DNA of 21,850 nt from a virus. The position numbers and the translations under genes were made by a program. Where the stretch lies: positions 1-21,850 of the IMG/VR virus record IMGVR_UViG_3300020428_000110; one strand, given 5' to 3'. Below, in pieces: positions 10,533-18,328 of this stretch (position 1 is its first letter; the number at the start of each line of letters is the position of its first letter). Below the pieces are notes generated by a model. That model was not told the DNA's origin and made no database searches. It was given only the letters and a program-made list of their open reading frames with translations.

Positions 10533-12563
10533 ATGTCATATACCATAAGTTTTTCTGATGCAGTAAACAAAGGTACTATCACTGTCGAAGACAACACAGT
10601 GAACAGTCAAACTAGTTTACAGTTTCCTGGAAAAAACACAACATCATATGGTACAATTATAGCAGAGAATTTTCTACACGTATTAGAAAATTTTGCTAAC
10701 AGTACGGCTCCATTAAGACCAATACAAGGTCAAACTTGGTTTGATACAACAGCAGGCGTAAACCAATTAAAAATTTACGATGGTACAACATGGGTAGCAT
10801 CAGGCGGACTTAAAAAAGCAATCAATCAACCAAGTGCTTCAGAAAGTATTACAGGTGATTTATGGGTTGATACAGATCAGCAACAATTATATCTATTCAC
10901 AGGATCAGGCTGGATTCTAGTAGGTCCACAATACAGTTCAGGATTAGTTACAGGTGCAACACCTACAACAATCAAAGGAACTGATGATTTAGATTACACA
11001 ATTATAAAATTAGAAGTTGCGGCTCAAACAGCGGCAATAATTGCAACAGATACATTCACTCCAAAAATTACAATACCTGGTTTTTCACAACTGCGTCCAG
11101 GAATTAATTTAAGTATAGCAAATATAAAAGGTGACGGAGTTGGTAAATTTTATGGCACAGCCGAAAAAGCAGATGCTCTTGTTGTTAGCGGCTCAACAGT
11201 AGCGGCAGGAAACTTTTTAAGAGCAGATACAACTTCATTAACAGATTTTCCAATTAAAGTAAAAACAGATGATGGTATAGAAGTAGGTGCCGCAGGATCA
11301 TTTAAAATGTTTGTTGAACAACAAGCAGGTATAATTCAATTAGGCACACTAGATGAAGAAATAGATTTCAGATTAAACAATCAAGGTACAACAACCACTG
11401 TAATGAGATTAAGTTCTGCAGGACAAGTTGGTGTAATGAAAACAAATCCAACTGCTGTGTTAGACGTAGCAGGCACTTTATCAGCAGACGGTATTGTTAC
11501 AGCAAATGATACAACTGATGCAACTAATATTGGTTCAGGATCACTTGTAGTAAAAGGTGGTTTAGGTGTTGCTAAAAAATTATTTGTTGGAAATGATACA
11601 AGTATTGCAGGTAATTTAACTGCAAACAACATATCACCTTCTACAAACAATATACATAACCTAGGTTCTACAAATAATCAATACGGCAATGTTTATGCAA
11701 ACACTTTTGTAGGAAATTTGACAGGAAACGTAAGTGGAACAGTATCAGGTACAGCAGGATCATCTAACAAATTAACTCAAGCAACAACATTTAATTTGAC
11801 TGGTGATGTCACAGCAACAAGTTTTACATTTGATGGACAAACAGGTGGAACATCAAAAACTTTTAATACAAGTATAAGCAATTCATTTATTGGTAATCAA
11901 ACATTAACAACAACAAGTCAAGTAAGTGATGAATTAATAATTAATAGAACACAAGGTACAGCAGGAATTTTCAAAACAACTGTTGGTAACATTGTTAGTA
12001 CTATTCCAACACCACCAGTAGGTTCAATAACATTATTTGCTGGTGCTACTTCTCCTGCTAATTGGTTAATGTGCGATGGTGCTGAAATTAGTAGAGCAGT
12101 ATACAGCACTCTTTATGGTATAATAGGCACACAATACGGAACTCCAACAAGTTCTGCGGTGTTTAAATTACCTGACTTACGTGGAAGATTCCCATTAGGT
12201 AAAGACAATATGTCTAACCCAGGTTTAGGACAAGGTTCAGCGGATAGAGTTACAGCGGTAGCGGCAGATAATTTAGGTCAAGGTGCAGGTGATGAGAAGA
12301 AAACAATCACAAAAGAAAACCTACCAGATCACGAACACAATATGAGAGCAAACAATGGTGATCAATTCTTTGGTTCAAGAATGATAGCAGGTGCATCAAC
12401 AGATAATGAAGTAACAACTAGAGATGGACCTGATTTAACAAATACACTAGGTGCTCAACAATTACCTAATTCAGGTGGAATCAGCGGCACAATAGGACAA
12501 CAAATGGATGTAATGAATCCTTACATGACATTAAACTATATAATTTATACTGGAGGCATTTAA
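10533..12563 (+). CDS. Tail-fibre-like protein with C-terminal phage tail collar domain
   Basis: A 676-residue structural protein, likely a receptor-binding or fibre component. Residues about 1-132 form the N-terminal module shared with the next two genes, with two WxDT units (GQTWFDTTAG near 66-75 and GDLWVDTDQQQLY near 108-120), each ending in an aromatic-glycine segment. The middle holds fibre-type sequence: a VLDVAGTL segment, then NLGSTNNQYGNVYANTFVG. The C-terminal part matches the phage tail collar domain seen in microcystin-dependent-protein and short-tail-fibre families: PVGSITLFAG and NWLMCDG from about 496, FKLPDLRGRFPLGKD, LPDHEHN at about 597-603, and the terminal MNPYMTLNYIIYTGG. 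The start ATG follows GAGGGG at 10521-10526. The stop overlaps the next ATG by one base (TAATG). Domain assignment is firm; the equivalent T4 gene is not assigned. Confidence 0.85.
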   Translation: MSYTISFSDAVNKGTITVEDNTVNSQTSLQFPGKNTTSYGTIIAENFLHVLENFANSTAPLRPIQGQTWFDTTAGVNQLKIYDGTTWVASGGLKKAINQPSASESITGDLWVDTDQQQLYLFTGSGWILVGPQYSSGLVTGATPTTIKGTDDLDYTIIKLEVAAQTAAIIATDTFTPKITIPGFSQLRPGINLSIANIKGDGVGKFYGTAEKADALVVSGSTVAAGNFLRADTTSLTDFPIKVKTDDGIEVGAAGSFKMFVEQQAGIIQLGTLDEEIDFRLNNQGTTTTVMRLSSAGQVGVMKTNPTAVLDVAGTLSADGIVTANDTTDATNIGSGSLVVKGGLGVAKKLFVGNDTSIAGNLTANNISPSTNNIHNLGSTNNQYGNVYANTFVGNLTGNVSGTVSGTAGSSNKLTQATTFNLTGDVTATSFTFDGQTGGTSKTFNTSISNSFIGNQTLTTTSQVSDELIINRTQGTAGIFKTTVGNIVSTIPTPPVGSITLFAGATSPANWLMCDGAEISRAVYSTLYGIIGTQYGTPTSSAVFKLPDLRGRFPLGKDNMSNPGLGQGSADRVTAVAADNLGQGAGDEKKTITKENLPDHEHNMRANNGDQFFGSRMIAGASTDNEVTTRDGPDLTNTLGAQQLPNSGGISGTIGQQMDVMNPYMTLNYIIYTGGI

Positions 12564-14749
12564 TGAGTTATAAACTAAACAAAACAGATGGTAGTTTACT
12601 TGTTGATCTAGTTGATGGTCAATTAGATACTACTTCCAGTGACTTAACACTTATAGGAAGAAACTATTCAGGTTTTGGTGAAGTTTTAAATGAAAACTTT
12701 ATACAACTTTTAGAAAACTTTTCAAACGCAACAGCACCTATTAATCCGTTAAGAGGTCAATTATGGTTTGATACAACTGAAAATAGATTAAAAGTATACA
12801 ACGGATCGGCTTTTGTTGCTTCAGGCGGTACAACAGTTTCTAACACACAACCAAACATGGTTGCAGGTGATATTTGGATCAACAACGAAACAAGTCAACT
12901 GTATTTCTTTGATGGTACAAATTTAAAATTAGTTGGTCCAGTATATTCTAACGCACAAGGAACTTCAGGTTTTGAAGTTGTAAGTTTATTAGATACACAA
13001 AACGTTACACAACACGTTATTAAAATGTTTGTTGCAGGCAGTTTAGTAGGCGTTCATGCAAATGCAGTATTCACTCCAGTGGCAACAGGTAGAATTACAG
13101 AACTTGTATCAAGTTCTAATCCAAATGGTGAAATCAAAAAAGGTTTTAACACTGTAGGCACAGATTACAAATACATTGGAACAGCAACAGTTGCCGAAGC
13201 ACTTGTTGATGGTAATGGAACAATTAGAAATGCTGACAGTTATCTTGTGTCCGATGGCGATGACACAACTGTAGGTGCATTAACAATACAAAACAATGCA
13301 GGTTTAACAGTAGGTCTTAATAATAACACAAAATTACAATTTACAAACAATGCATTCACTATTGCCAATCAATTAACAGGACAAGATGTAGAAATTAAAG
13401 TAAGAAATCCAGCAGAATTGTCTGCATTGAAAGTAGATGCAACAAACAGTAGAGTTGGAATTTACAAAGTATCACCTACAAAAACTTTAGACGTAGGTGG
13501 AGATGTCAATATTGATGGTAATCTTGTTGTTGCAGGTACAACAACATCCATAGATGTACAAGATTTAAGAGTAGAAGACAAAAATATTGAACTTGCAATA
13601 GACAGCAACGGTAATGTAGGTAATGATGCCGCAGTAGATGGTGGTGGTATTATATTAAAATCAAGTCAAGGTGACAAATCATTTGTATGGCAAGATGGTA
13701 CAGACAGTTGGACAAGTTCTGAATTTATAGATTTAGCGGCAACTAAAGGAATAAAAATTAACACAAACACAGTTTTAACAGAAACGGCATTAGGTGCCAG
13801 TGTAACTACTGCACCTGGTTTAACAATACTTGGAACTTTAACACAATTAGTTGTAGATGATGTAACAGTTGATGGTTCAAGTGTGTTTACTTCGGCAAAC
13901 AGTTTACAATTAGGCAGTAATGGTCCAATCACAGTATTGAACAGTAACAGAATAACAGGTGTAGGTTCACCAGTAAATGATTCAGATGTTGCAACAAAAG
14001 GTTACACAGATGGATCAACTGTAATAGGTTTAGATATGAACGTGACTGGATTGAATATGGCTTCGCCTTACAATGATGTAAGAGACGAATTAGAAAAATT
14101 ATTCCCAGCAGGCGGTTACACATTGGCAAGTCCTAATAGACCAACAAATGCTAATTTTTCTAACAGTGTAATACCAGCAAGAGGACAAGGTGCATTGGCA
14201 AGAGTAAGAGCAGTGAATTATGGTTCAGGTGGTGGTTTCAGTATTCCAAGCATACCTTTTGCAGGTTTGAAAAACTTTACACCAGTTGACCAAACAATTA
14301 CAACTCAACAAAGAACAATACAAACTGTTACAACGTACAGTCAAGATAACAGTTTAGGTACAACAACAAAAATTACTTGTTCTGCATCACATTACTACGA
14401 AGCAGGTCAAGCCGTTGTATTAACAGGCACAACTTTCAGTGGTGGTATTGGAACAATAGACGGAAACTACACGGTACAGTCGGCTGAATTTTCAGCAGAA
14501 TCACCTAACTTTGTGTCATTAACAATAAACTATGACTCACAAGCGTCAGGATTAAATGGTGCCAACTATAATGCGGCAAGTGGTACTATTGAAAGAACAC
14601 CTGTGGTAGGAAACGCAAACAAACAGGTAGTAGAAGACTTCTCAGACCCAACAGGAGTAACTGGACAGGTTACTTTTGCTCCAACAACAACGATTTTACA
14701 GTTTGGAGTGAACAATGGAGTGTGGGAGTTTGACAGAACAATACCGTAA
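12563..14749 (+). CDS. Tail-fibre-like structural protein, second of three paralogues
   Basis: A 728-residue paralogue of the preceding protein. The N-terminus repeats the shared module: an SYKLNKTDGSLLVDLVDG opening, ENFIQLLENFSNATAP, GQLWFDTTENRLKVYNG, then GDIWINNETSQLYFFDG before VGPVYS. The central region has fibre-type motifs, LDVGGDVNIDGNLVVAGTT followed by VEDKNIELA, and at about 464-483 the stretch ITGVGSPVNDSDVATKGYTD, a pattern common in phage tail-fibre shafts. Unlike its upstream neighbour it has no collar domain. The roughly 240 C-terminal residues are Ser/Thr/Asn-rich and not recognised, ending in LQFGVNNGVWEFDRTIP. The ATG overlaps the upstream stop by one base and has GGAGG at 12552-12556 with a 6-base spacer, so it is translationally coupled. 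No enzymatic motif seen. A fibre or tail accessory role is inferred from domain architecture and position. Confidence 0.8.
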   Translation: MSYKLNKTDGSLLVDLVDGQLDTTSSDLTLIGRNYSGFGEVLNENFIQLLENFSNATAPINPLRGQLWFDTTENRLKVYNGSAFVASGGTTVSNTQPNMVAGDIWINNETSQLYFFDGTNLKLVGPVYSNAQGTSGFEVVSLLDTQNVTQHVIKMFVAGSLVGVHANAVFTPVATGRITELVSSSNPNGEIKKGFNTVGTDYKYIGTATVAEALVDGNGTIRNADSYLVSDGDDTTVGALTIQNNAGLTVGLNNNTKLQFTNNAFTIANQLTGQDVEIKVRNPAELSALKVDATNSRVGIYKVSPTKTLDVGGDVNIDGNLVVAGTTTSIDVQDLRVEDKNIELAIDSNGNVGNDAAVDGGGIILKSSQGDKSFVWQDGTDSWTSSEFIDLAATKGIKINTNTVLTETALGASVTTAPGLTILGTLTQLVVDDVTVDGSSVFTSANSLQLGSNGPITVLNSNRITGVGSPVNDSDVATKGYTDGSTVIGLDMNVTGLNMASPYNDVRDELEKLFPAGGYTLASPNRPTNANFSNSVIPARGQGALARVRAVNYGSGGGFSIPSIPFAGLKNFTPVDQTITTQQRTIQTVTTYSQDNSLGTTTKITCSASHYYEAGQAVVLTGTTFSGGIGTIDGNYTVQSAEFSAESPNFVSLTINYDSQASGLNGANYNAASGTIERTPVVGNANKQVVEDFSDPTGVTGQVTFAPTTTILQFGVNNGVWEFDRTIP

Positions 14750-14753
14750 AGAC

Positions 14754-14761
14754 GATAAATA
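14754..14761 (+). promoter_or_regulatory. Candidate T4-like late promoter (GATAAATA)
   Basis: GATAAATA lies in the 30-base gap between the 728-residue and 489-residue genes, starting 5 bases after the upstream stop and about 19 bases before the next ATG. It matches the ATAAATA core of T4-type late promoters and the motifs found before two other structural genes here. The leader would contain AAGGG (14771-14775) as the ribosome-binding site. Confidence 0.55.
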
Positions 14762-14779
14762 TTACGAAACAAGGGTACT

Positions 14780-16249
14780 ATGGCATATATTGTAAACAAA
14801 TTTGATGGAACTTTAATAGCAACTGTGCAAGATGGCACAGTGGATCAAACAACTAATCTAAGATTCATAGGTAAAAACTATGCTGGATATGGTGAAATAC
14901 AGAACGAAAACTTCTTACACCTATTAGAAAACTTTGCAAGTGGTAGTCAACCAAGCAAACCACTCAGTGGTCAGATATGGTTTGACACATCAAACAGCAA
15001 ATTGAAGTTCTATGATGGTACAAAATTCAGAACAACTGGTGGGGCAGAAGTAAGCACATCCGCTCCAGGTGGTTTAACAACTGGTGACTTTTGGTGGGAT
15101 TCAGCAAACAGTCAATTATATGCTTGGGACGGTACAAGTTTTGTGCTTGTTGGTCCTCAAGGTACAGGTTCTTCAGTAACACAGTTTACAACAAGACAAA
15201 TAAAAGATTCATTAAATGCAAATCAATTAATTATTGAAGGTAAAGTAAACAACACAACTGTTGTTCTTTTCAGCGGAACTGAATTTACAATTGGTACAGC
15301 AGATCCAAACAACACAATCACAGGATTTGATGTTGTTAAAAAAGGTTTAACACTTGTAAACACTCAGGCGGCAACAAGTGGTATCACAACAACTGACCAC
15401 AGATATTGGGGAACATCATCTAACTCAGATAGATTAGGTGGCTTTCTTGCTTCTGATTACATTAGATCAGGTTCAAGTGCTTTTGCAAGTATTGTAAGAT
15501 TCGGTGATGCAGGATTCACAGTTGGTGATTCAAATGATTTAAAAGTTTCAATTGAAAATGGCAATGAAGGTGCTATTGCAAATGAAATAGGAACTAAAAT
15601 TTCTTTAAAAGTAAATTCAAATAACGTTGTTACAAACATTGCAGAAGTAAATGCAGATGGAATAATGCCAGGCACAGGTAATAAAAATATTGGTGCTTCA
15701 AATGATCAATGGTATGAAGTTCATGCAAATTACTTTAAAGGATTGGCGGACAATGCATCAGGTATATACTTCGGTAACCAAACTTATTTAGGTGCAACAA
15801 CAGCCGTTAACAACACAGTGGCATTAAGAGATGGTACAGGTAAAATTACAGCAAATATTTTTGACGGTGTGGCAACATCAGCCAACTATGCTGACTTGGC
15901 AGAGATATATTCTACAGACAAAGAATATGAAGTGGGTACAGTAATGGCAATTGGTGGTGATGCAGAAACAACTGAATATGATAAAACAAAAAGTGCTTTT
16001 GGTGTAATATCCGAAAAACCAGGATTTTTGATGAACAAAGATGCTGAAGGTCAAGCGATTGCGTTTGTTGGTCGTGTACCAGTAAAAGTAAATGGTGCTG
16101 TACAAAAAGGCGACAAAGTTTTTGCTGATGATGGTGGTGTTGCAACTACTACCAAAAAAGGAGAATTAATTGGTTTTGCACTGGCAACTGATACAAATGA
16201 ATCCACAAAACTTGTTGAGGTAGCACTAAGACTAATAAATAATTCGTAG
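14780..16249 (+). CDS. Tail-fibre-like structural protein with C-terminal YADLAE-type domain, third paralogue
   Basis: A 489-residue protein, the third tandem copy of the shared N-terminal module: opening IVNKFDGTLIATVQDGTVD, GKNYAGYGEIQNENFLHLLE, GQIWFDTSNSKLKFYDG, and GDFWWDSANSQLYAWDG before VGPQ. A NIGASNDQWYEVHANYFKG segment follows, comparable to the NLGSTNNQYGNVYAN segment of the first copy. From about 365 to the end lies a separate domain starting NYADLAEIYSTDKEYEVGTV (Y370 to E375 is the core), continuing through GVISEKPGFLMN, GRVPVKVNGAVQKGDKVF and ending near LRLINNS. I recall similar C-terminal segments at the ends of phage and bacterial fibre-like proteins; some annotations link comparable regions to autoproteolytic peptidase G2, but I cannot confirm that here. 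Start ATG at 14780 after AAGGG (14771-14775). Confidence 0.8.
   Translation: MAYIVNKFDGTLIATVQDGTVDQTTNLRFIGKNYAGYGEIQNENFLHLLENFASGSQPSKPLSGQIWFDTSNSKLKFYDGTKFRTTGGAEVSTSAPGGLTTGDFWWDSANSQLYAWDGTSFVLVGPQGTGSSVTQFTTRQIKDSLNANQLIIEGKVNNTTVVLFSGTEFTIGTADPNNTITGFDVVKKGLTLVNTQAATSGITTTDHRYWGTSSNSDRLGGFLASDYIRSGSSAFASIVRFGDAGFTVGDSNDLKVSIENGNEGAIANEIGTKISLKVNSNNVVTNIAEVNADGIMPGTGNKNIGASNDQWYEVHANYFKGLADNASGIYFGNQTYLGATTAVNNTVALRDGTGKITANIFDGVATSANYADLAEIYSTDKEYEVGTVMAIGGDAETTEYDKTKSAFGVISEKPGFLMNKDAEGQAIAFVGRVPVKVNGAVQKGDKVFADDGGVATTTKKGELIGFALATDTNESTKLVEVALRLINNS
16234..16241 (+). promoter_or_regulatory. Candidate T4-like late promoter (AATAAATA)
   Basis: AATAAATA lies within the last codons of the 489-residue gene and 20 bases upstream of the next ATG at 16262. 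The spacing and core match the motifs at 9890 and 14754. The downstream leader holds AGGA at 16248-16251, a plausible though distant ribosome-binding site. Confidence 0.5.
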
Positions 16250-16261
16250 GAATAGAATTCA

Positions 16262-17140
16262 ATGGCTTTAATAACAGCAAATAGATTTAACACATTAAGA
16301 CAATCAGTAGACAATGTACTAGGAAATGGTGCAGGTGACACAGGTTACGGACAAACATTAACAAGTGCAGGGATAAATGTTGGCGATATAATTAATGCAA
16401 GTCACATTAATGCTGTTTATGAAGATTTAAGAAAATGTTACAAACACCAAAACGGTGGTGATCCAGCAACAAGTTTAATCCAAGCAGTAACACAAGGCGA
16501 TCTTGTAAAAGATACTGATGGTGTAAATTATACTGGTTGGGATCAATATGAAGCACTTGCTTCTACTATATCAACAAACAGATTGACTGTGGCAGGTACG
16601 CAACAAACCATTGCAACTGCAATGACAAGAAGCAGAGGCAGTTGGAATGGAACTATCGTACAAGTTTCTGACGTTTCTTTTGCTAGTGATGATGCACGAA
16701 GACACTTTTTCAACCAAGGTGGATTCATCAGAATTTTAGCAAGTACGTCAGACGGAAGTTCACTAGGTAACAGTTGGCAAAATATGTTCAACAACAATGC
16801 CGGCAATGTTGACCTTAAAGCACATAGCACAACAAGATCAGGCGGTGGTGGTTCAGTATCTGGAGCATTAGGAAATTATGAACTATCAGGAGCATACCAG
16901 TACATATATCAAAACTTTGATGCTGGTGGAGGTGCTTACAGTGCCAATGATTATTACATTGAGGCGTATGCGGCAAGTGGTAGTTTAATCAAAATCAGAC
17001 AAACATGGAGAGACGAAAAAGGTGGCAATCCAGATGAAAACATCTCCAATTTAACAGCGACTATTCAATGTGCAACAGCAATAACAGATGTAATTGGTAC
17101 TGCACCGGGTGTTTCAAGCGGTTCTGGTACTACTTTATAA
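16262..17140 (+). CDS. Probable virion structural (tail) protein
   Basis: A 292-residue protein, last of the structural block. It opens with MALITANRFNTLRQSVDNVL, a helical segment, then a short linker with GDTGYG. Around 146-157 is RRHFFNQGGFIRI, a signature that I remember from uncharacterised virion proteins of marine T4-like phages, where a beta-rich domain follows an N-terminal helical part. The C-terminal half is rich in glycine, serine and aromatic residues (GGGGS, AYQYIYQNFDAGGGAYS) and looks like a beta-sandwich. No signal peptide, membrane segment or catalytic motif. It has its own candidate late promoter just upstream and ends 52 bases before the next gene, with no convincing terminator hairpin between. 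Structural role inferred from position and motif; the specific tail location is unknown. Confidence 0.65.
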   Translation: MALITANRFNTLRQSVDNVLGNGAGDTGYGQTLTSAGINVGDIINASHINAVYEDLRKCYKHQNGGDPATSLIQAVTQGDLVKDTDGVNYTGWDQYEALASTISTNRLTVAGTQQTIATAMTRSRGSWNGTIVQVSDVSFASDDARRHFFNQGGFIRILASTSDGSSLGNSWQNMFNNNAGNVDLKAHSTTRSGGGGSVSGALGNYELSGAYQYIYQNFDAGGGAYSANDYYIEAYAASGSLIKIRQTWRDEKGGNPDENISNLTATIQCATAITDVIGTAPGVSSGSGTTL

Positions 17141-17149
17141 TTCATTTCA

Positions 17150-17178
17150 TTGACTAAAATCCCAATTTACGTTATAAT
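17150..17178 (+). promoter_or_regulatory. Near-consensus sigma70 promoter
   Basis: TTGACT (17150-17155), a 17-base spacer and a perfect TATAAT (17173-17178) form a near-ideal bacterial housekeeping promoter in the 52-base gap after the structural block. It would start transcription near 17185 and read into the 110-residue gene and the enzyme cassette. This suggests host-polymerase, possibly early, expression, unlike the ATAAATA-type sites upstream. The predicted leader before the ATG at 17193 is only about 8 bases. Confidence 0.8.
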
Positions 17179-17192
17179 GACACTACAAAATT

Positions 17193-17525
17193 ATGAATCA
17201 ATCGTTCGAAAAATCTTTGGCTTACGCCAATCGTATGAAAGTGTTCAACAATCAACTTAGATTGTTAAAAGAAAAGTATCTAGAAAAGAATACTTACTAC
17301 ACTAAAGGACATCAATTTACAATAGATTTACATCTTCTTAATCATTGTATAGCACTGAAAAATTTGAACAAACAAAACACAGTTTTGCTAGATGATTATC
17401 AAATTCCCATACAAATAGAAAACATAGATACTTTTTATCATGACATAATGGACGTTTACCAACGCAATCTTAATTCTTATCTAGTTGAATACAACAAGTT
17501 GGTAAAGGAAAAAGGTGAAATTTAA
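17193..17525 (+). CDS. Hypothetical protein, first gene of the enzyme cassette
   Basis: A 110-residue protein I do not recognise. It is highly charged and rich in Leu, Lys, Asn and Tyr, appears mostly helical (for example FNNQLRLLKEKYLEKNTYYT near 18-37 and YHDIMDVYQRNLNSYLVEYN near 82-101), and lacks a signal peptide, membrane segment or metal-binding motif. The only upstream in-frame ATG is at 17193, which has no Shine-Dalgarno sequence and lies about 8 bases after the predicted transcription start, so translation may be close to leaderless. A second in-frame ATG at 17235 is possible but also lacks a ribosome-binding site and is preceded by a short inverted repeat. It is separated by 2 bases from the first glycosyltransferase, whose AAGGTGA ribosome-binding site sits inside its last codons. 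A regulatory or accessory role for the cassette is a guess from position only. Confidence 0.65.
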   Translation: MNQSFEKSLAYANRMKVFNNQLRLLKEKYLEKNTYYTKGHQFTIDLHLLNHCIALKNLNKQNTVLLDDYQIPIQIENIDTFYHDIMDVYQRNLNSYLVEYNKLVKEKGEI

Positions 17526-17527
17526 AA

Positions 17528-18328
17528 ATGTCAAAAGGAATTGTATTATTTGCCCATAATAATGATACCATTAATTATGTGGCACAGGCAGTATTTTGCT
17601 GTAAGAAAATTAAAGAACATCTAAAACTCCCAGTAACTTTAATTACATCTGAAAATGTTAAAGAAGATATATTTGACAACATTATTAAAATAAAAAATCC
17701 AAATACAAAACAAACTAGAAATATGTATGACGGAGAAATCCGTAAAAACGTTTTGTGGAGCAATCAATCTAGATCAACGGTGTTTGATTTGACTCCATAC
17801 GAAGAAACCATAGTGATGGACACAGATTATATTGTGGAAAACGACACACTGCTTAAAGCATTTCAAACGAAGGAAGACTTTTTAATAAACTATGATGCAC
17901 AACACATAGATTTTGAATCAACAATGACCAGTGAAATGAAATATATTAGTGATACTGGTATAAAGATGTGTTGGGCCACAGTATTTTATTTTAAAAAAGT
18001 TGGACGTGTAAAAAATTTGTTTACTTTAATAGATCACGTCAAACAACACTGGAGTTTTTATAGGTTTCGGTATCAATTAAAAGAACTAACATATAGAAAT
18101 GATTTTGCTTTTAGTATCGCGATACATATGATGAACGGATTTACACACAGTGATTGGCCCAATAAATTGCCATGTAAATTGTTTTACATCACAGATAGAG
18201 ATAAAATTATTTCATACAAAGACAGTACTTGGAGTTTTGAACTACAAGGTGGATTAAAATGTTCTATCAAAGACTTAAACATTCATGTAATGAATAAAAT
18301 AGGATTAGAAAAAATAATAAATGACTAG
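17528..18328 (+). CDS. GT-A-like glycosyltransferase (first of pair A)
   Basis: A 266-residue predicted cytoplasmic glycosyltransferase. It would transfer a sugar from a nucleotide-sugar donor, with a metal held by its DxD motif. The N-terminus GIVLFAHNNDTINYVAQAVF suggests the first nucleotide-binding strand and helix. The strand EETIVMDTDYIV carries D98-T99-D100, the likely DxD. Later come WATVFYFKK (near 150-160) and NDFAFSIAIHMMNG (near 194-207), where the acceptor or catalytic region would fall. The arrangement is like GT8-type retaining enzymes, but I cannot fix the family. Residues around DxD, the FYFKK segment and the DFAFSIAI segment align with the next gene, so the two are paralogues. 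It overlaps that gene by 8 bases. The substrate is unknown; candidates are virion proteins, host surface glycans or modified DNA bases. Confidence 0.65.
   Translation: MSKGIVLFAHNNDTINYVAQAVFCCKKIKEHLKLPVTLITSENVKEDIFDNIIKIKNPNTKQTRNMYDGEIRKNVLWSNQSRSTVFDLTPYEETIVMDTDYIVENDTLLKAFQTKEDFLINYDAQHIDFESTMTSEMKYISDTGIKMCWATVFYFKKVGRVKNLFTLIDHVKQHWSFYRFRYQLKELTYRNDFAFSIAIHMMNGFTHSDWPNKLPCKLFYITDRDKIISYKDSTWSFELQGGLKCSIKDLNIHVMNKIGLEKIIND

Noticed and set aside
17141-17149. Transcription terminator between the structural block and the enzyme cassette
   Set aside because: No hairpin with a following T-run is present in the 52-base gap; only the promoter is convincing, so read-through from the tail genes remains possible.
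17217-17230. Short inverted repeat TTGGC-TTAC-GCCAA just upstream of a second in-frame ATG (17235)
   Set aside because: A 5-base stem within coding sequence is weak and easily arises by chance; no T-run follows for a terminator and no known regulator site is recognised.
18321-18328. Overlapping glycosyltransferase genes as one gene split by a frameshift
   Set aside because: Each has its own complete first strand, DxD strand and C-terminal segment, so they are two full paralogues. The same holds for 19720-20631 and 20624-21295.
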